Assembly: GCF_902859735.1 (NCBI RefSeq)
Contig: NZ_CADIJY010000004.1
Location: 434,001 to 498,000 of the forward strand
Direction of reading: 5' to 3'
DNA from: Achromobacter aegrifaciens
GTDB taxonomy: Bacteria; Pseudomonadota; Gammaproteobacteria; Burkholderiales; Burkholderiaceae_B
DNA: 64,000 nucleotides
The translations under genes were made by a program, and so were the position numbers. This document shows, piece after piece, positions 24,674-32,699 of this stretch; positions within the stretch are counted from its first letter, which is position 1, and each line of letters opens with the position of its first letter. Below the pieces are notes generated by a model that saw nothing but the letters and a program-made list of their open reading frames with translations, did no database searches and had not been told where the DNA came from.

Positions 24674-25474
24674 ATGAGCGCTACCCCCACTTCCGACACC
24701 TCCCCCATCCTGTGCCAGCGCGACGGCGACATCGCGACCGTGGTGCTGAACCGCCCGGAAAAGCTCAACGCCTTCACCATAGACAGCTGGCGGCTGCTGG
24801 GCGACGCCTTCCTGGAGCTGGACGCCGACGACAGCGTGCGCTGCGTGCTGCTGCGCGGCGCGGGCGAAAAGGCCTTCTCCCCGGGCAATGACATCAGCGA
24901 ATTCGAGACCGCGCGCAGCAACAAGCGCCAGGCCATCGAGTACGGCGCCGTGATGCGCCGGACCATAGAAGCCATCGGCAACTGCCGCCATCCGGTGGTG
25001 GCGCAGATACACGGCATCTGCGTGGGCGGCGGGCTGGAGATCGCCAGCCTGGCCGACATCCGCATCTGCGGCCAGAGTTCGCGCTTCGGCGTGCCCATCA
25101 AGAACCTGGGGCTGGTGATGTCGTACTCGGAACTGGCGCCGCTGGTGCGCCTGGTGGGCCCGACCGCCGCGCTGCAGGTGCTGCTGGAAGGCACCATCTT
25201 CGACGCGCAGGAAGCGCTGCGCCTGGGCGTGGTCACGCGCGTGGCGCCCGACGATCAGGTCGCCTCCGAAGCCCAGGCCGCCGCCCGCCGCATCGCCGAC
25301 GGCGCGCCGCTGGTCGCGCGCTGGCACAAGAAGTTCATCCGCAATCTGGTGCAGGGCAAAGCCCTGACCGACGCCGACCGCGACGAAGCCTTCGACTGCT
25401 TCGACACCGAGGATTTCCGCACGGGCTACCAGGCCTTCCTGGCCAAGGCCAAGCCGCAATTCAACGCCCGCTGA
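24674..25474 (+). CDS. Enoyl-CoA hydratase/isomerase (crotonase family)
   Basis: 266 residues, AAAGGAA upstream of the ATG. Crotonase landmarks: VVLNRPEKLNAFTIDSWRLLGDAF, the oxyanion segment AFSPGNDISEF, and GICVGGGLEIASLADIRICGQSSRFGVPIKNLGLV. It would add water across, or isomerise, an enoyl-CoA double bond. Positioned between a Bug protein and a CoA transferase in one likely operon. The exact acyl substrate cannot be read; CaiD-like carnityl-CoA hydratase is one possibility. Confidence 0.88.
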   Translation: MSATPTSDTSPILCQRDGDIATVVLNRPEKLNAFTIDSWRLLGDAFLELDADDSVRCVLLRGAGEKAFSPGNDISEFETARSNKRQAIEYGAVMRRTIEAIGNCRHPVVAQIHGICVGGGLEIASLADIRICGQSSRFGVPIKNLGLVMSYSELAPLVRLVGPTAALQVLLEGTIFDAQEALRLGVVTRVAPDDQVASEAQAAARRIADGAPLVARWHKKFIRNLVQGKALTDADRDEAFDCFDTEDFRTGYQAFLAKAKPQFNAR

Positions 25475-25494
25475 ACCCCATGCAAGGAGGACTC

Positions 25495-26733
25495 ATGCAT
25501 AACGATACCCAGCGCCCCGCCGGCGCCCTTTCCGGCATGCGCGTGATCGAGCTGTCGCAGATCATGGCCGGCCCGACCTGCGGCATGATGCTGGCCGACA
25601 TGGGCGCCGACGTCATCAAGGTCGAGAAGATCGACGGCGGCGACGATTCGCGCCAGTACCGGGACCCGCAGATCAACGGCATCTCGGCGCCTTATCTCAT
25701 GCTCAACCGCAACAAGCGCGCCATCGCGCTGGACTTGAAGCATCCGGAGGGCAAGAAGGTCCTGCTGCGCATGATCCGCGACGCCGACGTGGTGACCGAG
25801 AACTTCCGCAAGGGCACGATGGAAAAGCTGGGCCTGGGCTACGACCGGCTGCGCCAGGAAAACCCGGGCCTGATCTATTGCGCGGTGTCGGGCTATGGCA
25901 CCACCGGCCCCTATGCCGACAAGGGCGGCTTCGACCTGGTGGCGCAGGGCTTCTCCGGCCTGATGGCGATCACCGGGGAACCTGGCGGGCCGCCGCTGCG
26001 CACCGGCAATTCCGTCGCGGACATCAACGCCGGCTTGCTGGCGGCTTTCGGCGTGCTGGCGGCCTACCAGCACAAGCAGCGCACGGGCGAAGGCCAGATC
26101 GTGGAAACGTCATTGCTGGAAGCCAGCCTGCAGCAGCTGTACTGGCACGCCGCCATCTACTTCGGCAGCGGCGTGTCCCCCGGCCCCACGGGTTCGGCGC
26201 ACGTGCTGAGCGCGCCCTACCAGGCCTTCCCCACCGCGACCGACTGGATCATCATCGGCGGCGCCAACGAGAAGAACTGGCAGCGCATCACCCAGGCGCT
26301 GGGCAAGCCGGAATGGGCCGAGGATGCCCGCTACGCCCGCAATCGCGACCGCATGCAGAACCGCGATCAACTGGTAGAGGATATGTCCGCCATCCTCAAG
26401 ACGCGCAGCGCGGAGGAGTGGCTGGACGTATTCGACACGGCCGGCGTGCCTGCGGGCCCTGTGCACTCCATCGCCCAGGCGCTATCGCATCCGCAGACGC
26501 TGGCGCGCGGCATGGTGGTGGAACAGGAGCACCCGGTCGCGGGCACGGTGCGCACGGTAGGCATGCCGGTGAAGCTGTCGGCCACGCCCGCGCAATACCA
26601 CCGCGCGGCGCCGCGGCTGGGCGAGGACAGCATCGCGATTCTGGGAGAGTTCGGCTACGGCGCCAAGGAAATCGAAGCGCTGATCGATGCGGGCGTGGTC
26701 GCGGCCGTGGACCGTGAACGCGCGCCGGCTTAG
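25495..26733 (+). CDS. Family III CoA transferase (CaiB/BaiF type)
   Basis: 412 residues from ATG 25495, chosen because AAGGAGG (25484-25490) sits just upstream; an ATG five codons earlier lies before that site. Family III motifs: GMRVIELSQIMAGPTCGMMLADMGADVIKVEK, RNKRAIALDLKHPEG, the nucleophile D176 in TGNSVADINAG, and VETSLLEASLQQL. It moves CoA between carboxylic acids. Last gene of the GntR-controlled set; the three-copy repeat array begins 25 bp later. Confidence 0.92.
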   Translation: MHNDTQRPAGALSGMRVIELSQIMAGPTCGMMLADMGADVIKVEKIDGGDDSRQYRDPQINGISAPYLMLNRNKRAIALDLKHPEGKKVLLRMIRDADVVTENFRKGTMEKLGLGYDRLRQENPGLIYCAVSGYGTTGPYADKGGFDLVAQGFSGLMAITGEPGGPPLRTGNSVADINAGLLAAFGVLAAYQHKQRTGEGQIVETSLLEASLQQLYWHAAIYFGSGVSPGPTGSAHVLSAPYQAFPTATDWIIIGGANEKNWQRITQALGKPEWAEDARYARNRDRMQNRDQLVEDMSAILKTRSAEEWLDVFDTAGVPAGPVHSIAQALSHPQTLARGMVVEQEHPVAGTVRTVGMPVKLSATPAQYHRAAPRLGEDSIAILGEFGYGAKEIEALIDAGVVAAVDRERAPA

Positions 26734-26780
26734 GACGTTTTTGGCTGAATTGCTGACGTTCGGTTTTGTACGGCTGGGGT

Positions 26781-27057
26781 TCTTGAGTCGCCGGCGTCCG
26801 GACTGCGGGATTCCGATGCTCGCCCCGGTGGGGCTGCGCTTCGGATCCCTCCGTCCGGTCACCGGCTCACGGCATCTGCCCATGAACGGGTCCGAAACCA
26901 ACGCATTAGGCGACTGCCAGCCGAGGGGGCCCGGAGCCATGCGAAGCGCAGCCCCATTGGGGCGAGCATCGGAATGGCGCAGGGCAGGCTCGGCGGCTAA
27001 AGAACCCTGACATCCGCAAGCTCGAAGCCCTGCCATTTCGGTTTTATGAGGCTGAGT
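26781..27057. repeat. 277-bp unit, copy 1, with inverted arms
   Basis: Arms at 26810-26846 and 26939-26975 are 37 bp each, separated by 92 bp. They match at 34 of 37 DNA positions; read as + strand RNA two of the three mismatches become G-U pairs. A small hairpin CCGGT-C-ACCGG lies in the loop. Confidence 0.9.
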
Positions 27058-27334
27058 TCTTGAGCCGCCGGCGTCCGGACTGCGGGATTCCGATGCTCGC
27101 CCCGGTGGGGCTGCGCTTCGGATCCCTCCGTCCGGTCACCGGCTCACGGCATCTGCTTACGAACGGGTCCGAAACCAACGCATTAGGCGACTGCCAGCCG
27201 AGGCGGCCCGGAGCCATCCGAAGCGCAGCCCCATTGGGGCGAGCATCGGAATGGCGCAGGGCAGCCTCGGCGGCTAAAGAACCCTGACATCCGCAAGCTC
27301 GAAGCCCTGCCATTTCGGTTTTATGAGGCTGAGT
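27058..27334. repeat. 277-bp unit, copy 2, with inverted arms
   Basis: Arms at 27087-27123 and 27216-27252. Here the single true mismatch of copy 1 is restored to a pair (right arm ATCCGAAG instead of ATGCGAAG), so all 37 positions can pair as + strand RNA, two of them G-U. The inner CCGAGG/CCTCGG pairing lost in copy 1 is intact. Confidence 0.9.
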
Positions 27335-27588
27335 TCTTGAGTCGCCGGCGTCCGGACTGCGGGATTCCGATGCTCGCCCCGGTGGGGCTGCGCTTCGGAT
27401 CCCTCCGTCCGGCCACCGGCTCACGATGTCTGCCCATGAACGGGGTCCAAAGCCAGCGCATTAAGCGACTGCCAGCCGAGGACCCCGGAGTCATCCGAAG
27501 CGCAGCCCCGCCGGGGCGAGCATCGGAATGACGCAGGGCAGCCTCGGCGGCTAAAGAACCCTGGCGTCGGCAAGCTCGAAGCCCTGCC
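27335..27588. repeat. 277-bp unit, copy 3 (diverged, shortened)
   Basis: Arms at 27364-27400 and 27493-27529. The right arm reads CCCCGCCGGGG instead of CCCCATTGGGG, turning the two G-U pairs of the other copies into G-C and one U-A into U-G; pairing is kept throughout. The unit's last 23 bases are missing. Confidence 0.88.
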
Positions 27589-27617
27589 GCGCCCGCCCCC
27601 AAGATCCCGGCCGCGCC

Positions 27618-28349
27618 CTACTCGGACTCGCCCAGATAGGCCGCCCGCACCTTGGGATCGTGCAGCATGTCGCCGGCCGGACCAGACAGGATGATCTCGC
27701 CCGATTCCATCACGTAGCCGCGATGGCTGTTTTCCAGCGCCAGGCGCGCATTCTGCTCGATCAGCAGGATGGTGACGCCTTCGCTGGCGATGGTACGCAC
27801 CACCTCGAAGACCTTCTCCACCATCAACGGCGCCAAGCCCATCGAAGGCTCGTCCAGCAACAGCAGCTTGGGGCGCGCGATCATCGCGCGGCCCATCGCC
27901 ACCATCTGCTGCTCGCCTCCGGACAGCGTGCCGGCCGCCTGCTTGCGGCGCTCCGCCAAGCGCGGGAACAGCGTGAAGACGCGGTCGGTGTCCTGGCGGA
28001 TCTGGGCCGCATCGCGACGGATATAGGCCCCCATCGCCAGGTTTTCCTCGATCGTGAGCTGGCCGAAGATGCCGCGCCCTTCCGGCACCATCACCAGACC
28101 GCGGCGCACCAGCTCATGCGACTTCTGGCCGCCGACGGACTGGCCGCCGTAGACCACTTCACCGCCCGCCAGCGGCACCAGTCCGCAGATGGCGCGCAGC
28201 GTCGTGCTCTTGCCGGCGCCATTGGCGCCGATCAGGCAAACCAGTTCGCCCTGGTCCACGCGCAGGTCGATGCCGCGCACCGCGCGGATGCCGCCATAAG
28301 AGACCTGCAGGCCCCGCAATTCCAGTAGGGGTTGGGATGCTGCCGTCAT
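27618..28349 (-). CDS. livF: Branched-chain amino-acid-type ABC transporter ATPase
   Basis: 243 residues. Walker A GANGAGKST (about 41-49), signature LSGGEQQMV, Walker B KLLLLDEPSMGLAP, and the LivF-specific VPEGRGIF. One of the two ATPases powering uptake. Its start overlaps the livG stop by four bases; it is the last gene of livKHMGF and converges on the repeat array. Amino-acid, amide or aromatic-acid substrates are all known for this family. Confidence 0.92.
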   Translation of the reverse strand: MTAASQPLLELRGLQVSYGGIRAVRGIDLRVDQGELVCLIGANGAGKSTTLRAICGLVPLAGGEVVYGGQSVGGQKSHELVRRGLVMVPEGRGIFGQLTIEENLAMGAYIRRDAAQIRQDTDRVFTLFPRLAERRKQAAGTLSGGEQQMVAMGRAMIARPKLLLLDEPSMGLAPLMVEKVFEVVRTIASEGVTILLIEQNARLALENSHRGYVMESGEIILSGPAGDMLHDPKVRAAYLGESE

Positions 28350-29146
28350 GCCGGGCGCTCCTGATGAATCTGCGGATCCTGCGCGGCGCCTGCGCCCAGA
28401 TACGCTTCAATGACCTTGGGATCGCGCTGCACCTGGGCGGGTTTGCCCATGGCCAGCACCTTGCCGTATTCGAGCACCAGCACGCGGTCGCACAAGCCCA
28501 TGACGAGCTTCATGTCGTGCTCGATCAGCAGCACGGTGATGCCGTCGGCGCGGATCTTCTCGACCAATTTGCGCAGCACCACGGTTTCCGATGCGTTCAT
28601 GCCGGCCGCCGGTTCGTCCAGCGCCAGCAGCTTGGGATCGGTGGCCAGCGCCCGCGCGATCTCCAGGCGCCGCTGGTCGCCGTAGGGCAAGGAACGCGCC
28701 ACGTCGTTGGCGCGATGGCCGATGCCTACGTAGTCCAGCAGTTCCTGCGCCCGCGCTTCGGTGGCGGCCTCTTCGGCCCGCGTGCCGCGCGTGCGCAACA
28801 CGGCGCCCAATACGCCCGACTTGGTGCGCATGTGGCGGCCGATCATCACGTTCTCGATCGCGCTCAGGTTGGCGAACAGGCGGATGTTCTGGAAGGTGCG
28901 CGCCAGGCCCGCATAGGCGACTTCATGCGGCTTCTTGCCGGACATGGACTCGCCGTTGAACGTGCAGCTGCCCTCTTCCGGGATGTACAGGCCGGTGAGC
29001 ACATTGAACAGCGTGGTCTTGCCCGCGCCGTTCGGGCCGATCAGGCCGTAGATCTCGCCTTGCTCGATGTCGAAGCTGACGTCCGACAGCGCCTGCAGGC
29101 CGCCGAAGCGCTTGCCCAGTCCCTGGGCTTGCAGCAGTTTGCTCAT
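28346..29146 (-). CDS. livG: Branched-chain amino-acid-type ABC transporter ATPase
   Basis: 266 residues. Walker A GPNGAGKTT (about 37-45), the family segment ARTFQNIRLF, SLPYGDQRRLEIARAL as the LivG signature, and LLALDEPAAGMN as Walker B. Four-base overlaps with livM and livF show coupling. Works with LivF as the motor. Confidence 0.92.
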   Translation of the reverse strand: MSKLLQAQGLGKRFGGLQALSDVSFDIEQGEIYGLIGPNGAGKTTLFNVLTGLYIPEEGSCTFNGESMSGKKPHEVAYAGLARTFQNIRLFANLSAIENVMIGRHMRTKSGVLGAVLRTRGTRAEEAATEARAQELLDYVGIGHRANDVARSLPYGDQRRLEIARALATDPKLLALDEPAAGMNASETVVLRKLVEKIRADGITVLLIEHDMKLVMGLCDRVLVLEYGKVLAMGKPAQVQRDPKVIEAYLGAGAAQDPQIHQERPA

Positions 29147-30231
29147 GCTCCGCCTCCCTGGGTCTTGGTTGCAAGTTCACGCTTGCGCACCGCCGACGGC
29201 CACAGGCCGGCCGGACGGAACAGCATCACGCAGACCATGGCCAGGCCGAACAGCAGCATGCGTATGCCCTCAGGATCCAGCACCACGGCGCCGAACAGCA
29301 TGTGCTGCACCGGTTCGACCACCGCGCGCAAGAACTCGGGCAGCGCGGCCAGGATCAACGCACCCAGGATCACGCCCGGGATGTGGCCCATGCCGCCCAG
29401 CACCACCATGCACAGGATCGAAATGGATTCCATCAGCGAGAAGCTCTCGGGACTGACGAAGCCCTGCATCGAGGCGAACAAGGCGCCCGCCACGCCGCCG
29501 AACGACGCGCCCATCGCGAACGCCAGCAGCTTGATGTTGCGGGTATTGATGCCCATGGCCTTGGCCGCGATCTCGTCTTCGCGGATCGCTTCCCAGGCGC
29601 GGCCGATGCGCGAATTCTGCAGGCGCACGCAGACCACGATGATGATCAGCGTCACCGCGAGCAGCAGGTAGTAATACTTCTCGGGTCCCGTCACGCGCAG
29701 GCCCAGCAGGCTTTCCGTGCGGCCGAAGGCGAACTCGCCGACCTTGAAGGTGTCGATGCGGTTGATGCCCTGCGGTCCGTTGGTGATGTTGACCGGCGCG
29801 TTCAGGTTGTTCAGGAAGATGCGGATGATCTCGCCGAAGCCCAGCGTCACGATGGCCAGATAGTCCCCTCGAAGCTTGAGCGTGGGCGCGCCCAGCAGCA
29901 CGCCGAACAGGCAGGCCACCGCCAGCGCGATCGGCAGGATCGCCCAGAACGGCAGGTGCAGGCCGAAATGCGGCGATGCCAGCAACGCCCAGGTGTAGGC
30001 GCCCACCGCGTAGAACGCGATGTAGCCCAGGTCCAGCAGGCCCGCAAAGCCCACCACGATGTTCAGGCCCAGCGACAGCATCACGTACAACAGCGCGAAG
30101 TTCAGGATGCGGACCCAGCTCTGCCCGGCCATGCCGATCACGAACGGCAGCACCGCCAGCACCACGCCGATCAGCGCGATGCCGATCAGGTTGCGGGTGG
30201 AGAACCCGCTGCTTTTCAGGGTTGCGTTCAT
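29143..30231 (-). CDS. livM: Branched-chain amino-acid-type ABC transporter permease
   Basis: 362 residues from ATG 30231. About ten hydrophobic segments; family motifs LNIVVGFAGLLDLGYIAFYAVGAYTWA, GDYLAIVTLGFGEIIRI and GRAWEAIREDEIAAKAMGINTRNIKLLAFAMGA. Overlaps livH and livG by four bases each. Inner-membrane channel half. Confidence 0.92.
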   Translation of the reverse strand: MNATLKSSGFSTRNLIGIALIGVVLAVLPFVIGMAGQSWVRILNFALLYVMLSLGLNIVVGFAGLLDLGYIAFYAVGAYTWALLASPHFGLHLPFWAILPIALAVACLFGVLLGAPTLKLRGDYLAIVTLGFGEIIRIFLNNLNAPVNITNGPQGINRIDTFKVGEFAFGRTESLLGLRVTGPEKYYYLLLAVTLIIIVVCVRLQNSRIGRAWEAIREDEIAAKAMGINTRNIKLLAFAMGASFGGVAGALFASMQGFVSPESFSLMESISILCMVVLGGMGHIPGVILGALILAALPEFLRAVVEPVQHMLFGAVVLDPEGIRMLLFGLAMVCVMLFRPAGLWPSAVRKRELATKTQGGGA

Positions 30232-31157
30232 GCCCGGTCTCCCACACGCTCGCCCAGCAGGCCGGACGGACGGAAGATCAGCACCAGCACCAGCACGAAG
30301 AACGCGAACACGTCCTGATAGTGGCTGCCGAGGAAGCCCCCGGTCAGGTCGCCGATGTACCCGGCGCCCAGCGATTCGATGATGCCCAGCAACAGGCCGC
30401 CCGCCATGGCGCCGACCAGGTTGCCGATGCCGCCCAGCACCGCGGCCGTGAAGGCCTTCAGGCCCAGCATGAAGCCCATGGTGTATTGCGACACGCCGTA
30501 GTAGGTGGCGACCATCATGCCGGCCACCGCGGCCAGCGCCGAGCCGATCAGGAACGCCGCCGAAATGACCGTGTTGATGTTCACGCCCATCAGCCCCGCG
30601 ACTTCGCGGTTCTGCGCGGTGGCGCGCATCGCCGTGCCCAGGCGGGTCTTGTGCACCACGGCCAGCAGTCCGCCCATGATCAGCGCCGCGATCACCACGA
30701 TGGCAATCTGCAGCGAGCTCATGCGCGCGCCAGCAATCTCGAATACCTGCGGCGACAGCACCTGCGGGAAGTTCAGGTAGTTGCGGCCCCAGCCCATCAT
30801 CGCCACGTTCTGCAGGATGATGGACACGCCGATGGCTGTGATCAGGGCAGCCAGGCGCGGCGCGCGCCGCAACGGCCGGTAGGCCACGCGCTCGGCGGTC
30901 CAGCCCACGGCCATGCACAGCGGCACGGACACCAGCAGGCCGACGCCCAGCACCACGAAGGCGGACGTGGAAGGATCGCCGCCCACCAGCGAGATGGCGA
31001 TGGTGGTCGCCGCCATCGCGCCGATCATGACGACGTCGCCATGGGCGAAGTTGATCAGCCCGATGATGCCGTACACCATGGTGTAGCCCAGGGCGACCAG
31101 GGCGTACACGCTGCCTAGCGTGACGCCGTTAATCAGTTGTTGAATGAAGATATCCAT
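30228..31157 (-). CDS. livH: Branched-chain amino-acid-type ABC transporter permease
   Basis: 309 residues from ATG 31157 (MDIFIQQLINGVTLGSVYALVALGYTMVYGIIGLINFAHGD), the standard LivH opening; the longer frame to 31265 is rejected. The GTAMRATAQNREVAGLMGVN loop and GIGNLVGAMAGGLLLG are typical. The other half of the channel. Separated from livK by 158 bp of GC-rich, hairpin-forming leader. Confidence 0.92.
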   Translation of the reverse strand: MDIFIQQLINGVTLGSVYALVALGYTMVYGIIGLINFAHGDVVMIGAMAATTIAISLVGGDPSTSAFVVLGVGLLVSVPLCMAVGWTAERVAYRPLRRAPRLAALITAIGVSIILQNVAMMGWGRNYLNFPQVLSPQVFEIAGARMSSLQIAIVVIAALIMGGLLAVVHKTRLGTAMRATAQNREVAGLMGVNINTVISAAFLIGSALAAVAGMMVATYYGVSQYTMGFMLGLKAFTAAVLGGIGNLVGAMAGGLLLGIIESLGAGYIGDLTGGFLGSHYQDVFAFFVLVLVLIFRPSGLLGERVGDRA

Positions 31158-31205
31158 AGGGGCCGCTGAATAAGCCTGGAAAAATCGCGCGGACCTTGCG
31201 GTGAC

Positions 31206-31256
31206 GGCCCTCGGGCCTGCCACGGCGCCGCGCGTGGCGCGCGCCTGACGGCGCGC
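31206..31256 (-). promoter_or_regulatory. GC-rich hairpin cluster in the livK-livH interval
   Basis: Three stems lie in a row: GGCCC-TC-GGGCC (31206-31217), GCCACG with CGTGGC (31219-31224/31233-31238), and GCGCGC repeats to 31256. No T-run follows. Such structures after a binding-protein gene often protect its mRNA so it is made in excess over the permease. Confidence 0.45.
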
Positions 31257-31315
31257 ACGCTGCAATACGGGCGGGACGCGGCGCTCAGCCGCCTCCCCGC
31301 CCCGGTCCAGCCGCC

Positions 31316-32461
31316 TTAGTTGGCTTGGCTGACCATCGTCTCAACCATCTCCCACTTGCCGTTCTTGACTTCGTAGATGGTGACCGAGATTTCCTTCAGG
31401 TCGCCTTTGGCGTCGTAGGAAATGTGCTCGCTGGTGGCGCCCTTGCGGTTCAGCTTGGCCAGGGCCGGCAGGTACTTCTCGGGCTTGGCCGAGCCGGCCT
31501 GCTCGATGGCGGCGATCATGTTCCAGGCGCCGTCATAGGCGTAGGGAGCATAGACGCCGGGGGCCTTCTTGAAGCGGGCCTGGTAGCGCTGCTCGAAGTC
31601 CTTGCCCGCGGCCATCTTGTCCAGCGGCACGCCGGCCAGCGAGGCGTAGGTGCCGTCGGCGGCGTCGCCGGCCAGCTTGATGAAGGTGTCGCTGCGCGTC
31701 ATTTCGCCCGAAACCAGCGGCGCCTTCAGGCCCAGGGTAGCCAGTTGGCGCTTCATCGGACCGGATTGCGCGTCCAGGCCGCCGTAGAAGATGGCGTCGG
31801 GCGCCGAACCCTTGATGTTGGTCAGGATGGCGGTGAAGTCGTTGGCCTTGTCGGTGGTGTACTCGCGGCGCACGACCTGGCCGCCAGCGGCCTTGACCGC
31901 CTTCTCGACCTCGTCGGCCAGGCCCTGGCCGTAGGCGGTGCGGTCGTCGATGATGGCGACCTTCTTGGCCTTCAGGCTTTCCACCATGAACTTGCCGACC
32001 GCGGCGCCCTGCTGGGTGTCGCTGGTCATCATGCGGAAGGTGGTTTCGTAGCCTTGCTTGGTGTACTCCGGCGAGGTCGCCATGGCGATCTGGGGCAGAC
32101 CGGCTTCATGGTAGACGCGCGAAGCAGGGATGGTCGTACCCGAGTTGAAGTGGCCCAGGATGCCGACCACGTCCTGGTCGACCAGCTGCTGGGCAACCTG
32201 CACGCCGACGCGCGGATCGGCCTGGTCATCGCGCGACACCAGCACGAACTTGGCGGTTTCGCCGTCGACCTTGATGCCCTTCTTGTTGGCTTCTTCCAGG
32301 GCCAGGTTCAGGCCGTTCTGCATGTCCTCGCCATAGTGCGATTGCGGACCGGTGAGCGGCGCGGCAAAACCGAACTTGACGTCGGCAGCCTGCGCGGAGG
32401 CGGCCATGCCGGCGGCGGCGATGCTGGCGGCGAGAAGCTTCAAAGTGGTGCGGAACTTCAT
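31316..32461 (-). CDS. livK: Branched-chain amino-acid-type ABC substrate-binding protein
   Basis: 381 residues with signal peptide (TTLKLLAASIAAAGMAASAQA) and GGAGGATACCC before the ATG. Family marks: VKFGFAAPLTGPQSHYGEDMQNGLNLALEEAN, VGILGHFNSGTTIPASRVYHEAGLPQIA and TAYGQGLADEVEKAVKAAGG. Delivers ligand to LivHM. First gene of the operon; a -10-like TATAAC is seen on the minus strand at 32494-32499. Leucine/isoleucine/valine is the default ligand, not proven. Confidence 0.92.
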   Translation of the reverse strand: MKFRTTLKLLAASIAAAGMAASAQAADVKFGFAAPLTGPQSHYGEDMQNGLNLALEEANKKGIKVDGETAKFVLVSRDDQADPRVGVQVAQQLVDQDVVGILGHFNSGTTIPASRVYHEAGLPQIAMATSPEYTKQGYETTFRMMTSDTQQGAAVGKFMVESLKAKKVAIIDDRTAYGQGLADEVEKAVKAAGGQVVRREYTTDKANDFTAILTNIKGSAPDAIFYGGLDAQSGPMKRQLATLGLKAPLVSGEMTRSDTFIKLAGDAADGTYASLAGVPLDKMAAGKDFEQRYQARFKKAPGVYAPYAYDGAWNMIAAIEQAGSAKPEKYLPALAKLNRKGATSEHISYDAKGDLKEISVTIYEVKNGKWEMVETMVSQAN

Positions 32462-32663
32462 GGGTATCCTCCGAGTGTCGGACTTAAGACCTTGTTATAC
32501 CTGAGCTTTTAACCAGGCTTTTGGTTTTTCACTACTAGCAAGTCCGATATGGCGGAAGCTTGCGTGTGCATGTTCTGCAAAATCCGGAAGCCGGGTTGCG
32601 ACTTCCGGATTTGAGGTGCGACCGAATTTTCGTGCCAGTGCAACCTCTGCCGATATTGGAGAT

Positions 32664-32685
32664 AACCCTTGGATACCCAAGGGTT
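32664..32685 (-). repeat. Perfect 9-bp inverted repeat after putA
   Basis: AACCCTTGG (32664-32672), loop ATAC, CCAAGGGTT (32677-32685), 14 bp past the putA stop. It lacks a T-tract, so it is a weak terminator candidate or an mRNA end-protecting hairpin. The rest of 32462-32699 should hold the livK promoter. Confidence 0.5.
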
Positions 32686-32699
32686 GTCCTATACCAGGC

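Larger units (their letters stand above)
26759..27588. repeat. Three tandem copies of a 277-bp non-coding repeat
   Basis: The 884-bp gap between the CoA transferase and livF consists almost wholly of three head-to-tail units with an exact period of 277 bp (anchor TCTTGAG at 26781, 27058, 27335). Copies 1 and 2 differ at only about seven positions; copy 3 is more diverged and ends at 27588. A degenerate unit tail lies before copy 1. Because 277 is not a multiple of three, open frames in the units do not stay in phase, so they are unlikely to be genes. The array sits at a convergent junction. Confidence 0.95.

Noticed and set aside
26781-27588. CRISPR array
   Set aside because: Units are 277 bp and nearly identical throughout, with no short repeats separated by unique spacers, and no cas genes are near.
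26687-27602. Several similar small frames on both strands inside the 277-bp units
   Set aside because: They repeat because the DNA repeats; the period is 1 mod 3, they lack ribosome sites, and arms dominate the translation.
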